This document shows, one piece after another, positions 6,623-15,199 of a stretch of 32,316 nt of DNA. Position numbers and translations under genes: made by a program. The notes under the pieces are model-generated. The model saw only the letters and a program-made list of their open reading frames with translations, had not been told where the DNA came from and searched no databases. The number at the start of each line of letters is the position of its first letter. The first letter of the stretch is position 1. This DNA comes from Bacteroidales bacterium (lineage in GTDB: Bacteria; Bacteroidota; Bacteroidia; Bacteroidales; PWNQ01): NCBI GenBank assembly GCA_003557725.1, contig PWNQ01000118.1:1-32316 (forward strand), given 5' to 3'.

Positions 6623-8629
6623 TTATAATAAGCTGTTTACCAGTTTTTCATCTGCAATATTTGGCAGGGTTACTTTCAGTTGCGGATTATCTTTCATGGC
6701 TTCTTTCATGGCAAAGATGGCGCCCTTATTTCGGGCCCATGATCTTCTGGCTATTCCGTTGTTCACATCCCAGTGGAGCATCATTTTCAATCGTTTATCC
6801 GACTCATCAGATCCATCTAAAACCATGCCAAATCCTCCATTAATCACTTCTCCCCATCCAACTCCACCACCGTTATGTATGGATACCCATGTAGCTCCCC
6901 GGAATGCATCGCCGATCACATTATGTATGGCCATATCTGCGGTGAAGCTGGATCCGTCATAGATATTTGATGTTTCCCTGTATGGGGAGTCGGTGCCGGA
7001 TACGTCGTGGTGGTCACGCCCCAGGATAATGGGTTCTTTTACATCCCCACGGGCTATGGCCTGGTTAAAGGCCTGAGCGATCCGTATTCGCCCTGGGGCA
7101 TCCGCATAAAGGATGCGGGCCTGGGAGCCCACCACCATTTTGTTTTCTTCTGCTGCTTTGATCCACTTCAGGTTATCTGCAAGCTGCTGTTTGATCTCCC
7201 CGGGGGCTTCTTTATGCATGTCTTCTAGTACTTTTGCTGCGATAGCGTCGGTGGTGCGCAGGTCTTCAGGGTCTGAAGAGGCGCATACCCATCGAAAAGG
7301 ACCGAAGCCGTAATCAAAGCACATGGGCCCCATAATATCCTGTACATATGATGGATATCTGAAATCGCCTTTTTCATTGAGGATGTTAGTTCCGGCGCGA
7401 CTGGCCTCCAGCAAAAAGGCGTTTCCATAATCAAAAAAGTACATACCCCTTTGGGTAAGGGTGTTTACAGCATCCACATGGCGGTGCAGGGAAGCATAAA
7501 CCTTTTCCTTAAACTTTTTCGGGTCTTTGGCCATCAGGTTGTTAGATTCTTCCAGGCTGAGTCCTGCCGGGTAGTATCCGCCGGCAAAGGGGTTATGTAA
7601 AGAAGTTTGATCACTACCCGCATCCACATGTACATCATGCTTTACAAACGCTTCCCAGAGGTCTACGATATTGCCCTGATAGGCAATGGAAACAGCTTCC
7701 TGATTGTTTTTGGCCTTCCGGATACGGGCAATAAGCGCGTCCAAGTCTGTAAATACTTCATCTACCCACCCCTGTTCATGTCGTTTTTGTACAGCTTTGG
7801 GGTTAACCTCAGCCACGACCCCCACCACACCGGCAATGACAGCCGCTTTAGGCTGGGCTCCCGACATGCCACCAAGGCCTGAGGAAACAAACAGCCTCCC
7901 TTTTACAGGTTCTTTGCCTTTAGAGATCATGCGCATGGCATTCAGCACTGTAATGGTGGTGCCATGAACAATTCCTTGGGGGCCAATATACATAAAAGAA
8001 CCGGCGGTCATCTGGCCGTACTGGGAAACACCCAAAGCGTTGAACTTTTCCCAGTGGTCGGGGCTGGAATAATTGGGGATAACCATGCCGTTGGTGACCA
8101 CCACACGGGGGGCATCAGGATGAGACGGGAATAGCCCCATGGGATGGCCCGAGTAGAGAACCAGGGTTTGCTGGTCGGTCATCTCTGCTAAATATTTCAT
8201 ACAAAGGCGGTACTGGGCCCAGTTTTGAAAAACAGCCCCATTGCCACCATAGGTGATAAGCTCATAGGGGTGCTGAGCCACTGCCTTATCCAGATTGTTG
8301 CCGATCATGAGCATAATGGCTGCCGCCTGCCTGGAACGATGAGGATAGTGGCTAAGGCTCCGGGCCGACAGATCATAAGGCGGCCGGTAACGGTGCATAT
8401 AAATACGGCCATACTCCTTAAGCTCAAGGGCAAACTCAGGAGCCAACACTTCATGATGCTCAACCGGAAAATAACGAAGAGCATTTCTCAACGCCAGCTT
8501 TTTTTCCTCATTGGTCAGTATGTCTTTGCGAACGGGGGCACGGTTGATGTCTTTGTCAAACTCCGGCATGGAGGGAATATCTTCGGGAATACCCCGTAAA
8601 ATGTCTTCTTTGAAAGATATATGAGCCAT
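6623..8629 (-). CDS. hutU: Urocanate hydratase (urocanase)
   Basis: This enzyme converts urocanate to 4-imidazolone-5-propanoate, the second step of histidine degradation, in the cytoplasm with tightly bound NAD+. The start is placed at the internal ATG giving MAHISFKED, 12 codons inside the ORF; that makes about 668 residues, the longer urocanase form found in Bacteroidetes. Family blocks are easy to read: ELITYGGNGAVFQNWAQYR, the NAD-binding LYSGHPMGLFPSHPDAPR, SSGLGGMSGAQPKA, the cysteine block MCFDYGFGPFRWVCASSDP, and DHHDVSGTDSPYRETSNIYD near the C-terminus. It is intact. No hutH, hutI or formiminotransferase gene is adjacent, so the rest of the pathway must be elsewhere or absent. The 267 bp upstream are AT-rich with no recognised promoter element. 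Confidence 0.96.
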   Translation of the reverse strand: MAHISFKEDILRGIPEDIPSMPEFDKDINRAPVRKDILTNEEKKLALRNALRYFPVEHHEVLAPEFALELKEYGRIYMHRYRPPYDLSARSLSHYPHRSRQAAAIMLMIGNNLDKAVAQHPYELITYGGNGAVFQNWAQYRLCMKYLAEMTDQQTLVLYSGHPMGLFPSHPDAPRVVVTNGMVIPNYSSPDHWEKFNALGVSQYGQMTAGSFMYIGPQGIVHGTTITVLNAMRMISKGKEPVKGRLFVSSGLGGMSGAQPKAAVIAGVVGVVAEVNPKAVQKRHEQGWVDEVFTDLDALIARIRKAKNNQEAVSIAYQGNIVDLWEAFVKHDVHVDAGSDQTSLHNPFAGGYYPAGLSLEESNNLMAKDPKKFKEKVYASLHRHVDAVNTLTQRGMYFFDYGNAFLLEASRAGTNILNEKGDFRYPSYVQDIMGPMCFDYGFGPFRWVCASSDPEDLRTTDAIAAKVLEDMHKEAPGEIKQQLADNLKWIKAAEENKMVVGSQARILYADAPGRIRIAQAFNQAIARGDVKEPIILGRDHHDVSGTDSPYRETSNIYDGSSFTADMAIHNVIGDAFRGATWVSIHNGGGVGWGEVINGGFGMVLDGSDESDKRLKMMLHWDVNNGIARRSWARNKGAIFAMKEAMKDNPQLKVTLPNIADEKLVNSLL

Positions 8630-8896
8630 AATGATCTTTTTTTTGGATTGAGCGCCCAATTTCACACTTGAAAAACAGTGAAAATCAACGGACAGTAAAT
8701 ACTTTTACTAATAACGTATTAAATATAATATATTGGCTATAAGCATTATGATATGATAATAAAACCAATGTATATGAACAGCAAAATTAGCTAAAAAATG
8801 TGAAATGTATGTCCTGATATAATAACCAACAGTTCAACCGGGAGTTGATGGTGGGGAGGTTAAACCATAAATCAAACGGGTAATGGCAGGGGGGGT

Positions 8897-9505
8897 CTAA
8901 ATATCTTCCCTGGAGGGGTCCAGAATGTTATGCAGAAACTCCCTGGCCCGAAAAAGCTGGGCCTTAACCGTTCCCAGGGGAAGATCCAGCTCGCGGCATA
9001 TTTCTTCATAACTGTACTCTTCAAAGTATCGTAACTCAATAAGTTTCTTATAATGCGGCTTTAACTTTTCCACCACTACCCGCATAACTTTGACTTTTTG
9101 TCCCTTGATCAGCTCTTCATCGGGGCCCGGGGTGTTGGTTATTATGGATTGTTCAAGGCTGACACCTTCCTCTTCAGTGGTTACATTAAGAGAGCTGGTA
9201 TTCTGTTTATTCTTTTTTCGTAAAAAGTCAATACAATTGTTGGAAGCAATGCGGAACAGCCAGGTGCTAAAAGCATAGTCGGGAGAATACTGGGCCAGTT
9301 TTTTGAAAGCTTTGGCAAAAGCTTCAATGGTAAGGTCTTCCGCATCAGTAGGGTTGTTGGTCATTTTCAACATCATAAAATACAAGCCATCCCTGTAATT
9401 ATTCATAAGGTGGGCATAAGCAGACTGCTCCTTATGTTTTAAGGCTCTGGCGATAAGGTCAATATCGCGTTTTGCTTTGTGGGTAAGATGTGAATTTATT
9501 TCCAT
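8897..9505 (-). CDS. ECF-type RNA polymerase sigma factor (sigma-70 family)
   Basis: This 202-residue sigma factor has only regions 2 and 4. Region 2 (about residues 25-95) includes the core-binding DAEDLTIEAFAKAFKKL and the -10-melting segment FSTWLFRIASNNCIDFLRKK. A variable linker follows, then region 4 (about 145-195) with the helix-turn-helix YSYEEICRELDLPLGTVKAQLFRAREFL. Its ATG lies inside the end of the GT2 gene (10-bp overlap), so the two are co-translated. No anti-sigma factor gene is next to it, unlike the fec-type ECF factors of this phylum. An ECF factor (SigP) is reported to act on T9SS genes in Porphyromonas gingivalis; whether this is its counterpart cannot be judged here. Confidence 0.93.
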   Translation of the reverse strand: MEINSHLTHKAKRDIDLIARALKHKEQSAYAHLMNNYRDGLYFMMLKMTNNPTDAEDLTIEAFAKAFKKLAQYSPDYAFSTWLFRIASNNCIDFLRKKNKQNTSSLNVTTEEEGVSLEQSIITNTPGPDEELIKGQKVKVMRVVVEKLKPHYKKLIELRYFEEYSYEEICRELDLPLGTVKAQLFRAREFLHNILDPSREDI

Positions 9506-10653
9506 TTATCCGGCTTGCGCATCAAGTTTGCAAAGGTAATAAAGAGATAAATAATGGTAAGAAAAATATCTATAATCGGTGATGCCAACCAATAGCCTTT
9601 TTCCTGCAGTACGTTCATGGTCTTTTTTATAATGATAAAAAAGCTGATCAAAAGGATCCCGGCCAGGGCAACGACCCATCCTACGTTAAAGAAACGTACT
9701 AATAAAGCAATTAGTGTGCCCCAAAACAAGAGTTTAGAGGTGTTAAATATTCCCAGCCACCATTTATGGCGTTTTTTGTAGTATGCTCCTGTAGTAAAAT
9801 GACGTCGTTTTTGTCTGAGCCAGCTTGTGGCAGAGCGGGCAGCCCGGGAAATGGTGAATGCTTCTTGGTGGAGGCACACTTCTGTGTTCTTTGGGGTGGC
9901 TACCTGGTTGATAAACAGGTCGTCATCTCCTGATTGCACTTTATAATGGGATGAAAACCCTTTGCGTTGTTCAAATAAAGGTTTGAGGTAAGACAGGTTA
10001 CGCCCCACTCCCATATACGGCATTCCCTTTAACGCAAAAGAGAAGTACTGCATAGCCGTATTAATGGTGTCGTAGCGTTGCAGCAAGTTCACCAGGGAAG
10101 GGGTGCTTTCGTACTTTCCGTATCCCAGAACGATTTCAGTATTATCCTTGTAAGCAGAAGCCATGTGGCGGATCCACTGCCTGCCGGATGGCTTGCAGTC
10201 GGCATCGGTGAGCAACAGATGCTCGTGCCGGGCCGAACGGATGCCCATTGACAGAGGAAACTTCTTCCCCTTGAAAAAATTAAAGTTCTTGTACAAGGTG
10301 ATCACCCGTAAATGAGGGTATTGTGAACGGAAGTCGTCCAGTAACTCTGACGAATCGTCGTCGGAAGCATCATTTACCACGATCACTTCATAGTGAGGGT
10401 ATTCCTGCTCAAGAACCAGGGGAAGGTTTACTTTTAAGTTATGGTATTCGTTTTTTGCCGCAATGATCAATGATACCGGTGGTAGGGAGTGGTCTGCAGT
10501 GCTGACCGCCTGGGGTTTGTGAAAAGCCAAGCGGGAAAAGATCACCCATAAAAACAGCATATTCACTACCCAGCTCAGGGAGTATACAATGAATATAACT
10601 CCCCAAAACCCTTGCAATGAGAAGTCTGTAAATAGATGCTCCAGGTGGTTCAT
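9496..10653 (-). CDS. Membrane glycosyltransferase family 2
   Basis: This 385-residue inner-membrane GT2 enzyme resembles processive synthases. One N-terminal helix (about residues 15-40) is followed by the GT-A domain with ASLIIAAKNE-like opening (VSLIIAAKNE), VNDASDDDSSE, the DxD motif LLTDADCKP, and the acceptor-site GDDDLFINQV. A late WLRQKRRH is in the place of the QxxRW motif. Two to three C-terminal helices follow (about 300-370). It would polymerise or transfer sugar from a nucleotide donor on the cytoplasmic face; product unknown. It is the first gene of an operon with the ECF sigma factor. A TATTTTTG element ends only 5 nt before the ATG, so the message may be leaderless. Confidence 0.88.
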   Translation of the reverse strand: MNHLEHLFTDFSLQGFWGVIFIVYSLSWVVNMLFLWVIFSRLAFHKPQAVSTADHSLPPVSLIIAAKNEYHNLKVNLPLVLEQEYPHYEVIVVNDASDDDSSELLDDFRSQYPHLRVITLYKNFNFFKGKKFPLSMGIRSARHEHLLLTDADCKPSGRQWIRHMASAYKDNTEIVLGYGKYESTPSLVNLLQRYDTINTAMQYFSFALKGMPYMGVGRNLSYLKPLFEQRKGFSSHYKVQSGDDDLFINQVATPKNTEVCLHQEAFTISRAARSATSWLRQKRRHFTTGAYYKKRHKWWLGIFNTSKLLFWGTLIALLVRFFNVGWVVALAGILLISFFIIIKKTMNVLQEKGYWLASPIIDIFLTIIYLFITFANLMRKPDKWK

Positions 10654-10658
10654 AGGTG

Positions 10659-10666
10659 CAAAAATA
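10659..10666 (-). promoter_or_regulatory. -7 promoter element for the GT2-sigma operon
   Basis: TATTTTTG on the minus strand, ending 5 nt before the GT2 ATG. It is divergent from the tgt promoter about 90 bp away. Confidence 0.55.
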
Positions 10667-10755
10667 ATAGTAAAGGCGCTAAAAATGGCAGGTTCAGGGA
10701 AAACTTATAAACAATTTCCTGTGGATGGGTCTGTGATTATATTCTTTGTAATGCG

Positions 10756-10763
10756 TACTTTTG
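10756..10763 (+). promoter_or_regulatory. -7 promoter element for tgt
   Basis: TACTTTTG on the plus strand, ending 19 nt before the tgt ATG at 10783. No strong TTTG -33 box at standard spacing. Confidence 0.55.
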
Positions 10764-10782
10764 TGGCATAAAAGTGTAGTTT

Positions 10783-11913
10783 ATGGTTTTTAATATAACG
10801 GCAAAAGACCGGGACAGTGATGCTCGCACAGGGGTTTTGCATACGGATCATGGGATTATTGATACTCCGGTCTTTATGCCAGTAGGCACGGCCGGGGCGG
10901 TGAAGGCGGTTCATATGCGTGATCTCCGTGAGGATGTAGATGCTCCGGTGATATTGGGCAATACGTATCATTTATACTTGCGGCCGGGGCTTGACATCAT
11001 AGAAAAGAGCGGTGGCTTGCATGGGTTTAACGGCTGGGACCGGCCCTTGCTTACCGATAGTGGTGGGTATCAGGTTCATTCTTTGTCTGAAATACGAAAG
11101 ATCCGTGAGGAAGGGGTAGAGTTCAGGTCGCATATTGACGGCTCCAGGCATTTTTACAGCCCGGAATATGTTATGGATATCCAGCGTATTATCGGGGCGG
11201 ACTTGGTAATGGCTTTTGATGAGTGTACTCCCTGGCCCTGCGATTATTCCTATGCCCGTGACTCCATGCAGCGTACTCACCGGTGGTTGGATCGGAGTTT
11301 GAAGCAATTTGATAGCAGCAGTCCTCATTATGGATATGAACAGACCGTTTTTCCCATTGTTCAGGGGAGCGTTTATAAAGACCTGCGCCGGGAATCTGCC
11401 CAATATATTGCTTCGCACAACAGGGCAGGGAATGCTATTGGCGGACTGTCTGTGGGGGAGCCGCCGGAGATAATGTATGAAATGACCCATGAAGTTTGCT
11501 CCATACTCCCTCAGGATAAACCCAGATACCTGATGGGAGTGGGAACACCTGCCAATATTCTGGAGTGTGTGGCCCTGGGCGTGTATATGTTCGACTGTGT
11601 GTTACCCACTCGAAACGGACGAAATGGTATGCTGTTTACCAGGGATGGGATTATCAATATAAAAAATAAAAAATGGGAAAAGGACCTATCGCCCATTGAC
11701 TCAAAGGGGCAATCCTTTGTGGATCAACAGTATTCCAAAGCCTACCTTAGGCACCTGTTCGCTGCTAAAGAGGGACTGGGACCTATGATCGCCAGCCTGC
11801 ACAACCTGGCATTCTACCTGGAACTGGTGAGAGAGGCGCAAAAGCAGATTAAAAACCAGTCGTTTGCACAGTGGAAACGTAATGTAACGCCCCGGCTGGA
11901 AAACCGGATATAG
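10783..11913 (+). CDS. tgt: tRNA-guanine transglycosylase (queuine/preQ1 tRNA-ribosyltransferase)
   Basis: This enzyme exchanges guanine 34 of Asp, Asn, His and Tyr tRNAs for preQ1 on the way to queuosine. At 376 residues it has the full TIM-barrel set: TPVFMPVGTAGAVK, the substrate-binding LLTDSGGYQVHSLS with its aspartate, HIDGSRHFYSPE, DECTPWP, VQGSVYKDLR, GGLSVGEPPE, and the nucleophile segment FDCVLPTRNGRNG. The usual zinc site (CxCxxC then His) is not recognisable: the corresponding stretch LSPIDSKGQSFVDQQYSKAY has no cysteine, although HNLAFYL retains a histidine. From memory, other Bacteroidetes Tgt proteins look similar there. It is followed by an LptF/G-type permease gene, an arrangement frequent in this phylum, probably as one transcript. 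Confidence 0.96.
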   Translation: MVFNITAKDRDSDARTGVLHTDHGIIDTPVFMPVGTAGAVKAVHMRDLREDVDAPVILGNTYHLYLRPGLDIIEKSGGLHGFNGWDRPLLTDSGGYQVHSLSEIRKIREEGVEFRSHIDGSRHFYSPEYVMDIQRIIGADLVMAFDECTPWPCDYSYARDSMQRTHRWLDRSLKQFDSSSPHYGYEQTVFPIVQGSVYKDLRRESAQYIASHNRAGNAIGGLSVGEPPEIMYEMTHEVCSILPQDKPRYLMGVGTPANILECVALGVYMFDCVLPTRNGRNGMLFTRDGIINIKNKKWEKDLSPIDSKGQSFVDQQYSKAYLRHLFAAKEGLGPMIASLHNLAFYLELVREAQKQIKNQSFAQWKRNVTPRLENRI

Positions 11914-12060
11914 TGAACAACACAACAGAAATGACTTCGTTGAATAATAGCAGTAAAATGAATTATACGCCCAGACCAGGCCTTTTTTCCGGCATGCTGT
12001 GCGAATACTTATCAGTTATTGGCTGCGGACGGAACGAAAGCGCTTAATATGCAATAATAT

Positions 12061-13137
12061 ATGAGAAGGATCGACTGGTATATCATAAAAAAGTTTTTAA
12101 GTACTTTTTTTCTGGCCATTACGCTGATCATACTTATTGTGGTGATCTTTGATGTATCGGAAAGGATTGATGACTTTATCCAGGAGAAGGCACCCCTGGA
12201 TGCCATTCTCTTTGATTATTATCTTAACTTTATTCCCCACTTTGTTAATTTGTTCAGCCCTTTGTTTACCTTTATTGCCGTGGTATTTTTTACCAGCAAG
12301 CTGGCTTCCAATACGGAGCTTATCGCTATGTTGTCCAGCAGCATATCTTTTCGCCGCATTCTGGTGCCCTATTTGTTGGCTGCCACATTGTTGTCGGGGA
12401 TGACTTTTTACCTGGCCAACTTTTTGATCCCTCCGGCCAATGAAAGGCGACTGGCTTTTGAGCTGGAATATATCCATGGATCGGGTCAGACCCGTGAGCG
12501 AAACATCCACCTGCAAACATCAGAGAATGACTTTGTATATGTTCAGCGGTTTGACCGAAAGAACAATACCGGATTTCGTTTTACCCATGAGCAATTTGAG
12601 GGCCGGGAGTTGGTATATAAGCTTAGCAGTGAGCATATCCGATGGGATACTACCAATAATCACTGGGTGTTGGAAAATTTCTCTCGGCGATTTTTTCATG
12701 AGAACGGACAGCGCCTGATCCATGGGGACACCATGGACACTACTATGATCCTCAAGCCGGATGACTTTACTCATCAGGTGAAGCGTGTGGAGGTGTTGGA
12801 TTATTTTGAACTCCGGGAGTTTATTCGTGAAGAGGAGATTAAAGGGTCAGGGAATATTTCCATCTACAAAGTGGAAAAGCATCGTCGCATGGCAGCTCCC
12901 TTTGCCACCATTGTGCTGACACTGATTGGCTTTTCTTTGTCTTCCCGGAGGGTTCGCGGGGGCACCGGCATGCATTTGGCTGCCGGGATTACCATTAGTT
13001 TTGCTTTTATCCTGTTTATGCAGATCTCCACCACTTTTGCCATAAAGGCTTCTCTTGAGCCCTGGATAGCCGTTTGGTTGCCTAATTTTGTTTTTACTAT
13101 TATTGGGTTGCTGCTTATGCGCTACGCTCCTAAGTGA
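12061..13137 (+). CDS. LptF/LptG-family (YjgP/YjgQ) lipopolysaccharide-export permease
   Basis: This 358-residue permease is the membrane part of the LptB2FG transporter that pulls LPS out of the inner membrane. The typical start MRRIDWYIIKKFLSTFF leads into helix 1. Further helices lie at about residues 50-80 and 95-125, then a soluble beta-jellyroll-like periplasmic domain (about 135-265), and three C-terminal helices (about 280-355). The pattern and length are those of the Bacteroidetes YjgP/YjgQ proteins; LptF and LptG cannot be told apart safely. It lies 147 bp behind tgt with no visible terminator or -7 element between them. Its TGA stop abuts the stop of ispE on the other strand. Confidence 0.9.
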   Translation: MRRIDWYIIKKFLSTFFLAITLIILIVVIFDVSERIDDFIQEKAPLDAILFDYYLNFIPHFVNLFSPLFTFIAVVFFTSKLASNTELIAMLSSSISFRRILVPYLLAATLLSGMTFYLANFLIPPANERRLAFELEYIHGSGQTRERNIHLQTSENDFVYVQRFDRKNNTGFRFTHEQFEGRELVYKLSSEHIRWDTTNNHWVLENFSRRFFHENGQRLIHGDTMDTTMILKPDDFTHQVKRVEVLDYFELREFIREEEIKGSGNISIYKVEKHRRMAAPFATIVLTLIGFSLSSRRVRGGTGMHLAAGITISFAFILFMQISTTFAIKASLEPWIAVWLPNFVFTIIGLLLMRYAPK

Positions 13138-13947
13138 TCACAGTTGCCCCTGCCAGGTTTGGTATCCCGGAAACCACTTACTCATATGGGGCTTTTCCCT
13201 GAACAACCCGTACACAGCTGAACCGCTCCCGGTCAGGGAAGCGTAAACAGCGTTCAGATGGTAAAGGTCTTCTTTTATAGTAGCTATTTCCGGATATTTT
13301 GGAAACAGGTGCATTTCAAACTGGTTGCCAATGGTGTTGCGCCAGTGGTCCGGGTCGCTTCCGGGTAGCTCCCAGCGTGAGGGTGCCGGGGAGGGAACAA
13401 CATTATGGTAGGCCTCTGCTGTGGAAATATGAACCGGTGGCTTTACTATTCCCAGAAATAATCCACTAAGATCCACATGGGTTTGCGATAACAGTTCGCC
13501 GCGCCCCGCCGCAAAGTGGGCCTTGCCATCAATAAAAAACGGACAATCGCTGCCCAGCTTTGTTGCAATGGAGGCCATGCGACGGGTCTTCAAGCCCAGA
13601 TCAAACAGCCGGTTAAGCAAAACAATGGTGTGGGCAGCATCCGAGGAGCCACCACCCAGGCCTGCACCCATGGGGATACGTTTGTGTAAATGAATATGGG
13701 CCGGCGGCAGGTTAAACAGGCCCTGCATCAGCCGCCAGGCCTTTACCACCAGGTTGTCACCCTCCGCAACTTCCGGGGCCTGGCCGGTTTGACGAAAAGA
13801 GAAAACACCATCCGGGGAAGGAACGGCTTCCAGGAGATCATTCCACGGAACCGGCCACATAATGGTCTCTATATTATGATAACCATCCGTGCGCTTGCCG
13901 GTTATATACAAACCCAGGTTTATCTTGGCGTGGGGAAAGACGAGCAT
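13138..13947 (-). CDS. ispE: 4-diphosphocytidyl-2-C-methyl-D-erythritol kinase
   Basis: This cytoplasmic GHMP kinase phosphorylates CDP-methylerythritol in the non-mevalonate isoprenoid pathway. At 269 residues it carries the substrate-binding start AKINLGLYITGKRTDGYHNIETI and the glycine-rich ATP loop PMGAGLGGGSSDAA (about residues 90-104). It also has the DCPFFIDG stretch (about 137-144) and the C-terminal LTGSGSAVYGLF motif. All key blocks are present. It lies 42 bp downstream of the aminotransferase gene on the same strand, probably co-transcribed. Its stop codon forms the right half of the palindrome TGATCA shared with the convergent permease gene. Confidence 0.96.
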   Translation of the reverse strand: MLVFPHAKINLGLYITGKRTDGYHNIETIMWPVPWNDLLEAVPSPDGVFSFRQTGQAPEVAEGDNLVVKAWRLMQGLFNLPPAHIHLHKRIPMGAGLGGGSSDAAHTIVLLNRLFDLGLKTRRMASIATKLGSDCPFFIDGKAHFAAGRGELLSQTHVDLSGLFLGIVKPPVHISTAEAYHNVVPSPAPSRWELPGSDPDHWRNTIGNQFEMHLFPKYPEIATIKEDLYHLNAVYASLTGSGSAVYGLFREKPHMSKWFPGYQTWQGQL

Positions 13948-13989
13948 AAAATCAGGTTTAGAGATTTAAAAATGAATAGGCTGTCATGG

Positions 13990-15111
13990 TTATAATGCAG
14001 CATGCGTTACAATGCGCTTTAGTCCGTCGGCCAGCTCTTCCTTTTCCCGTGCAATATTGATGCGGATATAGTTTTTATAGGCTTTCCCAAAGTGCTCTCC
14101 GGGGATCACTGCCGTTTTTTCCTGCTTGTAAAGGTGTTTTGCAAACTGTATGCCGCAGGGGATGTGCCCGGGTAAAGCCGCCCATAAGAAATAGCCGCCG
14201 TGGGCTTCGGGTATTTGAAAGCCTGCTTCCCCGAGCATGGCGCTGCCGTCCTGGAAATTCTTTTTTATCCGGGTCCGGACTTCTTCCACATAGGTGTCTT
14301 TCTGGCTGCTGGTATCCATAAACCCGGCCAGGCTTTCTTGTAATATGGACGGGGAGCACAGACCAGTGTAATCATGGATATCACTGATACGGGGAAATAC
14401 GGAAGGATGGCAAAAAAAGTATCCCGTGCGCCAGCCGGTAACGGAGTATAGCTTGGAAAAAGAGTTTATGTAGTACACCTGATCATGAAACAGATGAAAG
14501 GGATAATATGGAGGGCTGTTAAAATAGATCTGATCATATACTGCATCAATAAGCAACTTGCAATTATATTCCCGGGATAGGTCCAGCAGTTTGTCAAATG
14601 ATACCTGATCCAGAGTGTTACCGTAAGGGTTTCCCGGGCTGTTTATGAAAAATACCTGGGGTTGATGTTTCTTAAAAAAGCTTTCCAGAGCCATGGGTAA
14701 CTGTCCCTGGCGGTTATCCATCTCTAAAGTAAAAAATGAATCCCCGTAAAGGCGGGGCAGGTGCATATATGACTCATAAACCGGTGTAAAGGCTGCTGTG
14801 GTCAGGGGAGCACTTCCGGAATGAAAGGACATATATAGCAAGTGAATGGCTTCCGTTGCACCGTTGGTGATCATCAGGGAATACCGGTCGCGGGGAAGCT
14901 TATCCTCATACATCTGAAAAATGTGCTCCCGCAGACGGTGGTTGCCCAGGCCAGGAGCATACTGATGAACAGGCTTGTTGGCGTACTCCTTTAAGGTGTC
15001 CAGCAAATCCGGGGGAGGCGCAAACCCGGGAATGCCCTGTGCCAGATTTATACCACCATGCTGCTTTACCAAGTTGGAAAAATAAGATATCCAGGATTGT
15101 TGTACGGCCAT
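13990..15111 (-). CDS. PLP-dependent class I/II aminotransferase
   Basis: This fold-type I aminotransferase of about 373 residues probably acts on methionine, glutamine or another 2-oxoacid partner. The N-terminal block INLAQGIPGFAPPPDLL resembles the methionine/kynurenine aminotransferase subgroup, but specificity is inference. Visible sites are NGATEAIHLLYMSF (cofactor phosphate binding), NSPGNPYGNTL, the DAVYDQIYF aspartate, and the Schiff-base lysine in SFSKLYSVTGWRTGY. A conserved C-terminal arginine is seen in NYIRINIA. I choose the internal start MAVQQSW, because the ORF-track ATG falls inside a TATTTTTG -7 element. It is upstream of ispE on the same strand. Confidence 0.9.
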   Translation of the reverse strand: MAVQQSWISYFSNLVKQHGGINLAQGIPGFAPPPDLLDTLKEYANKPVHQYAPGLGNHRLREHIFQMYEDKLPRDRYSLMITNGATEAIHLLYMSFHSGSAPLTTAAFTPVYESYMHLPRLYGDSFFTLEMDNRQGQLPMALESFFKKHQPQVFFINSPGNPYGNTLDQVSFDKLLDLSREYNCKLLIDAVYDQIYFNSPPYYPFHLFHDQVYYINSFSKLYSVTGWRTGYFFCHPSVFPRISDIHDYTGLCSPSILQESLAGFMDTSSQKDTYVEEVRTRIKKNFQDGSAMLGEAGFQIPEAHGGYFLWAALPGHIPCGIQFAKHLYKQEKTAVIPGEHFGKAYKNYIRINIAREKEELADGLKRIVTHAAL

Positions 15112-15126
15112 AATTCTTTTTTGCTG

Positions 15127-15134
15127 CAAAAATA
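15127..15134 (-). promoter_or_regulatory. -7 promoter element for the aminotransferase-ispE genes
   Basis: TATTTTTG on the minus strand, 15 nt before the ATG chosen for the aminotransferase. A weak TTTC lies 19 bp further upstream in the -33 position. It overlaps the ORF-track start codon, which supports the downstream start. Confidence 0.55.
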
Positions 15135-15199
15135 ACAGAGTTGACGGTAACCGAAAGGAAAATTGTGCCAGGGAACACAGGATTGTGCCGGGGGAAAAC

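Noticed and set aside
8630-8896. AT-rich 267-bp gap upstream of hutU considered for a small RNA or origin
   Set aside because: Only short weak inverted repeats (for example TCAACCGGGAGTTGA) and no repeated DnaA-box-like 9-mers were seen; no firm feature can be named.
10972-11490. 172-aa ORF antisense to tgt
   Set aside because: It mirrors the strongly conserved tgt coding frame; its composition is that of a shadow frame and no promoter or family motif is visible.
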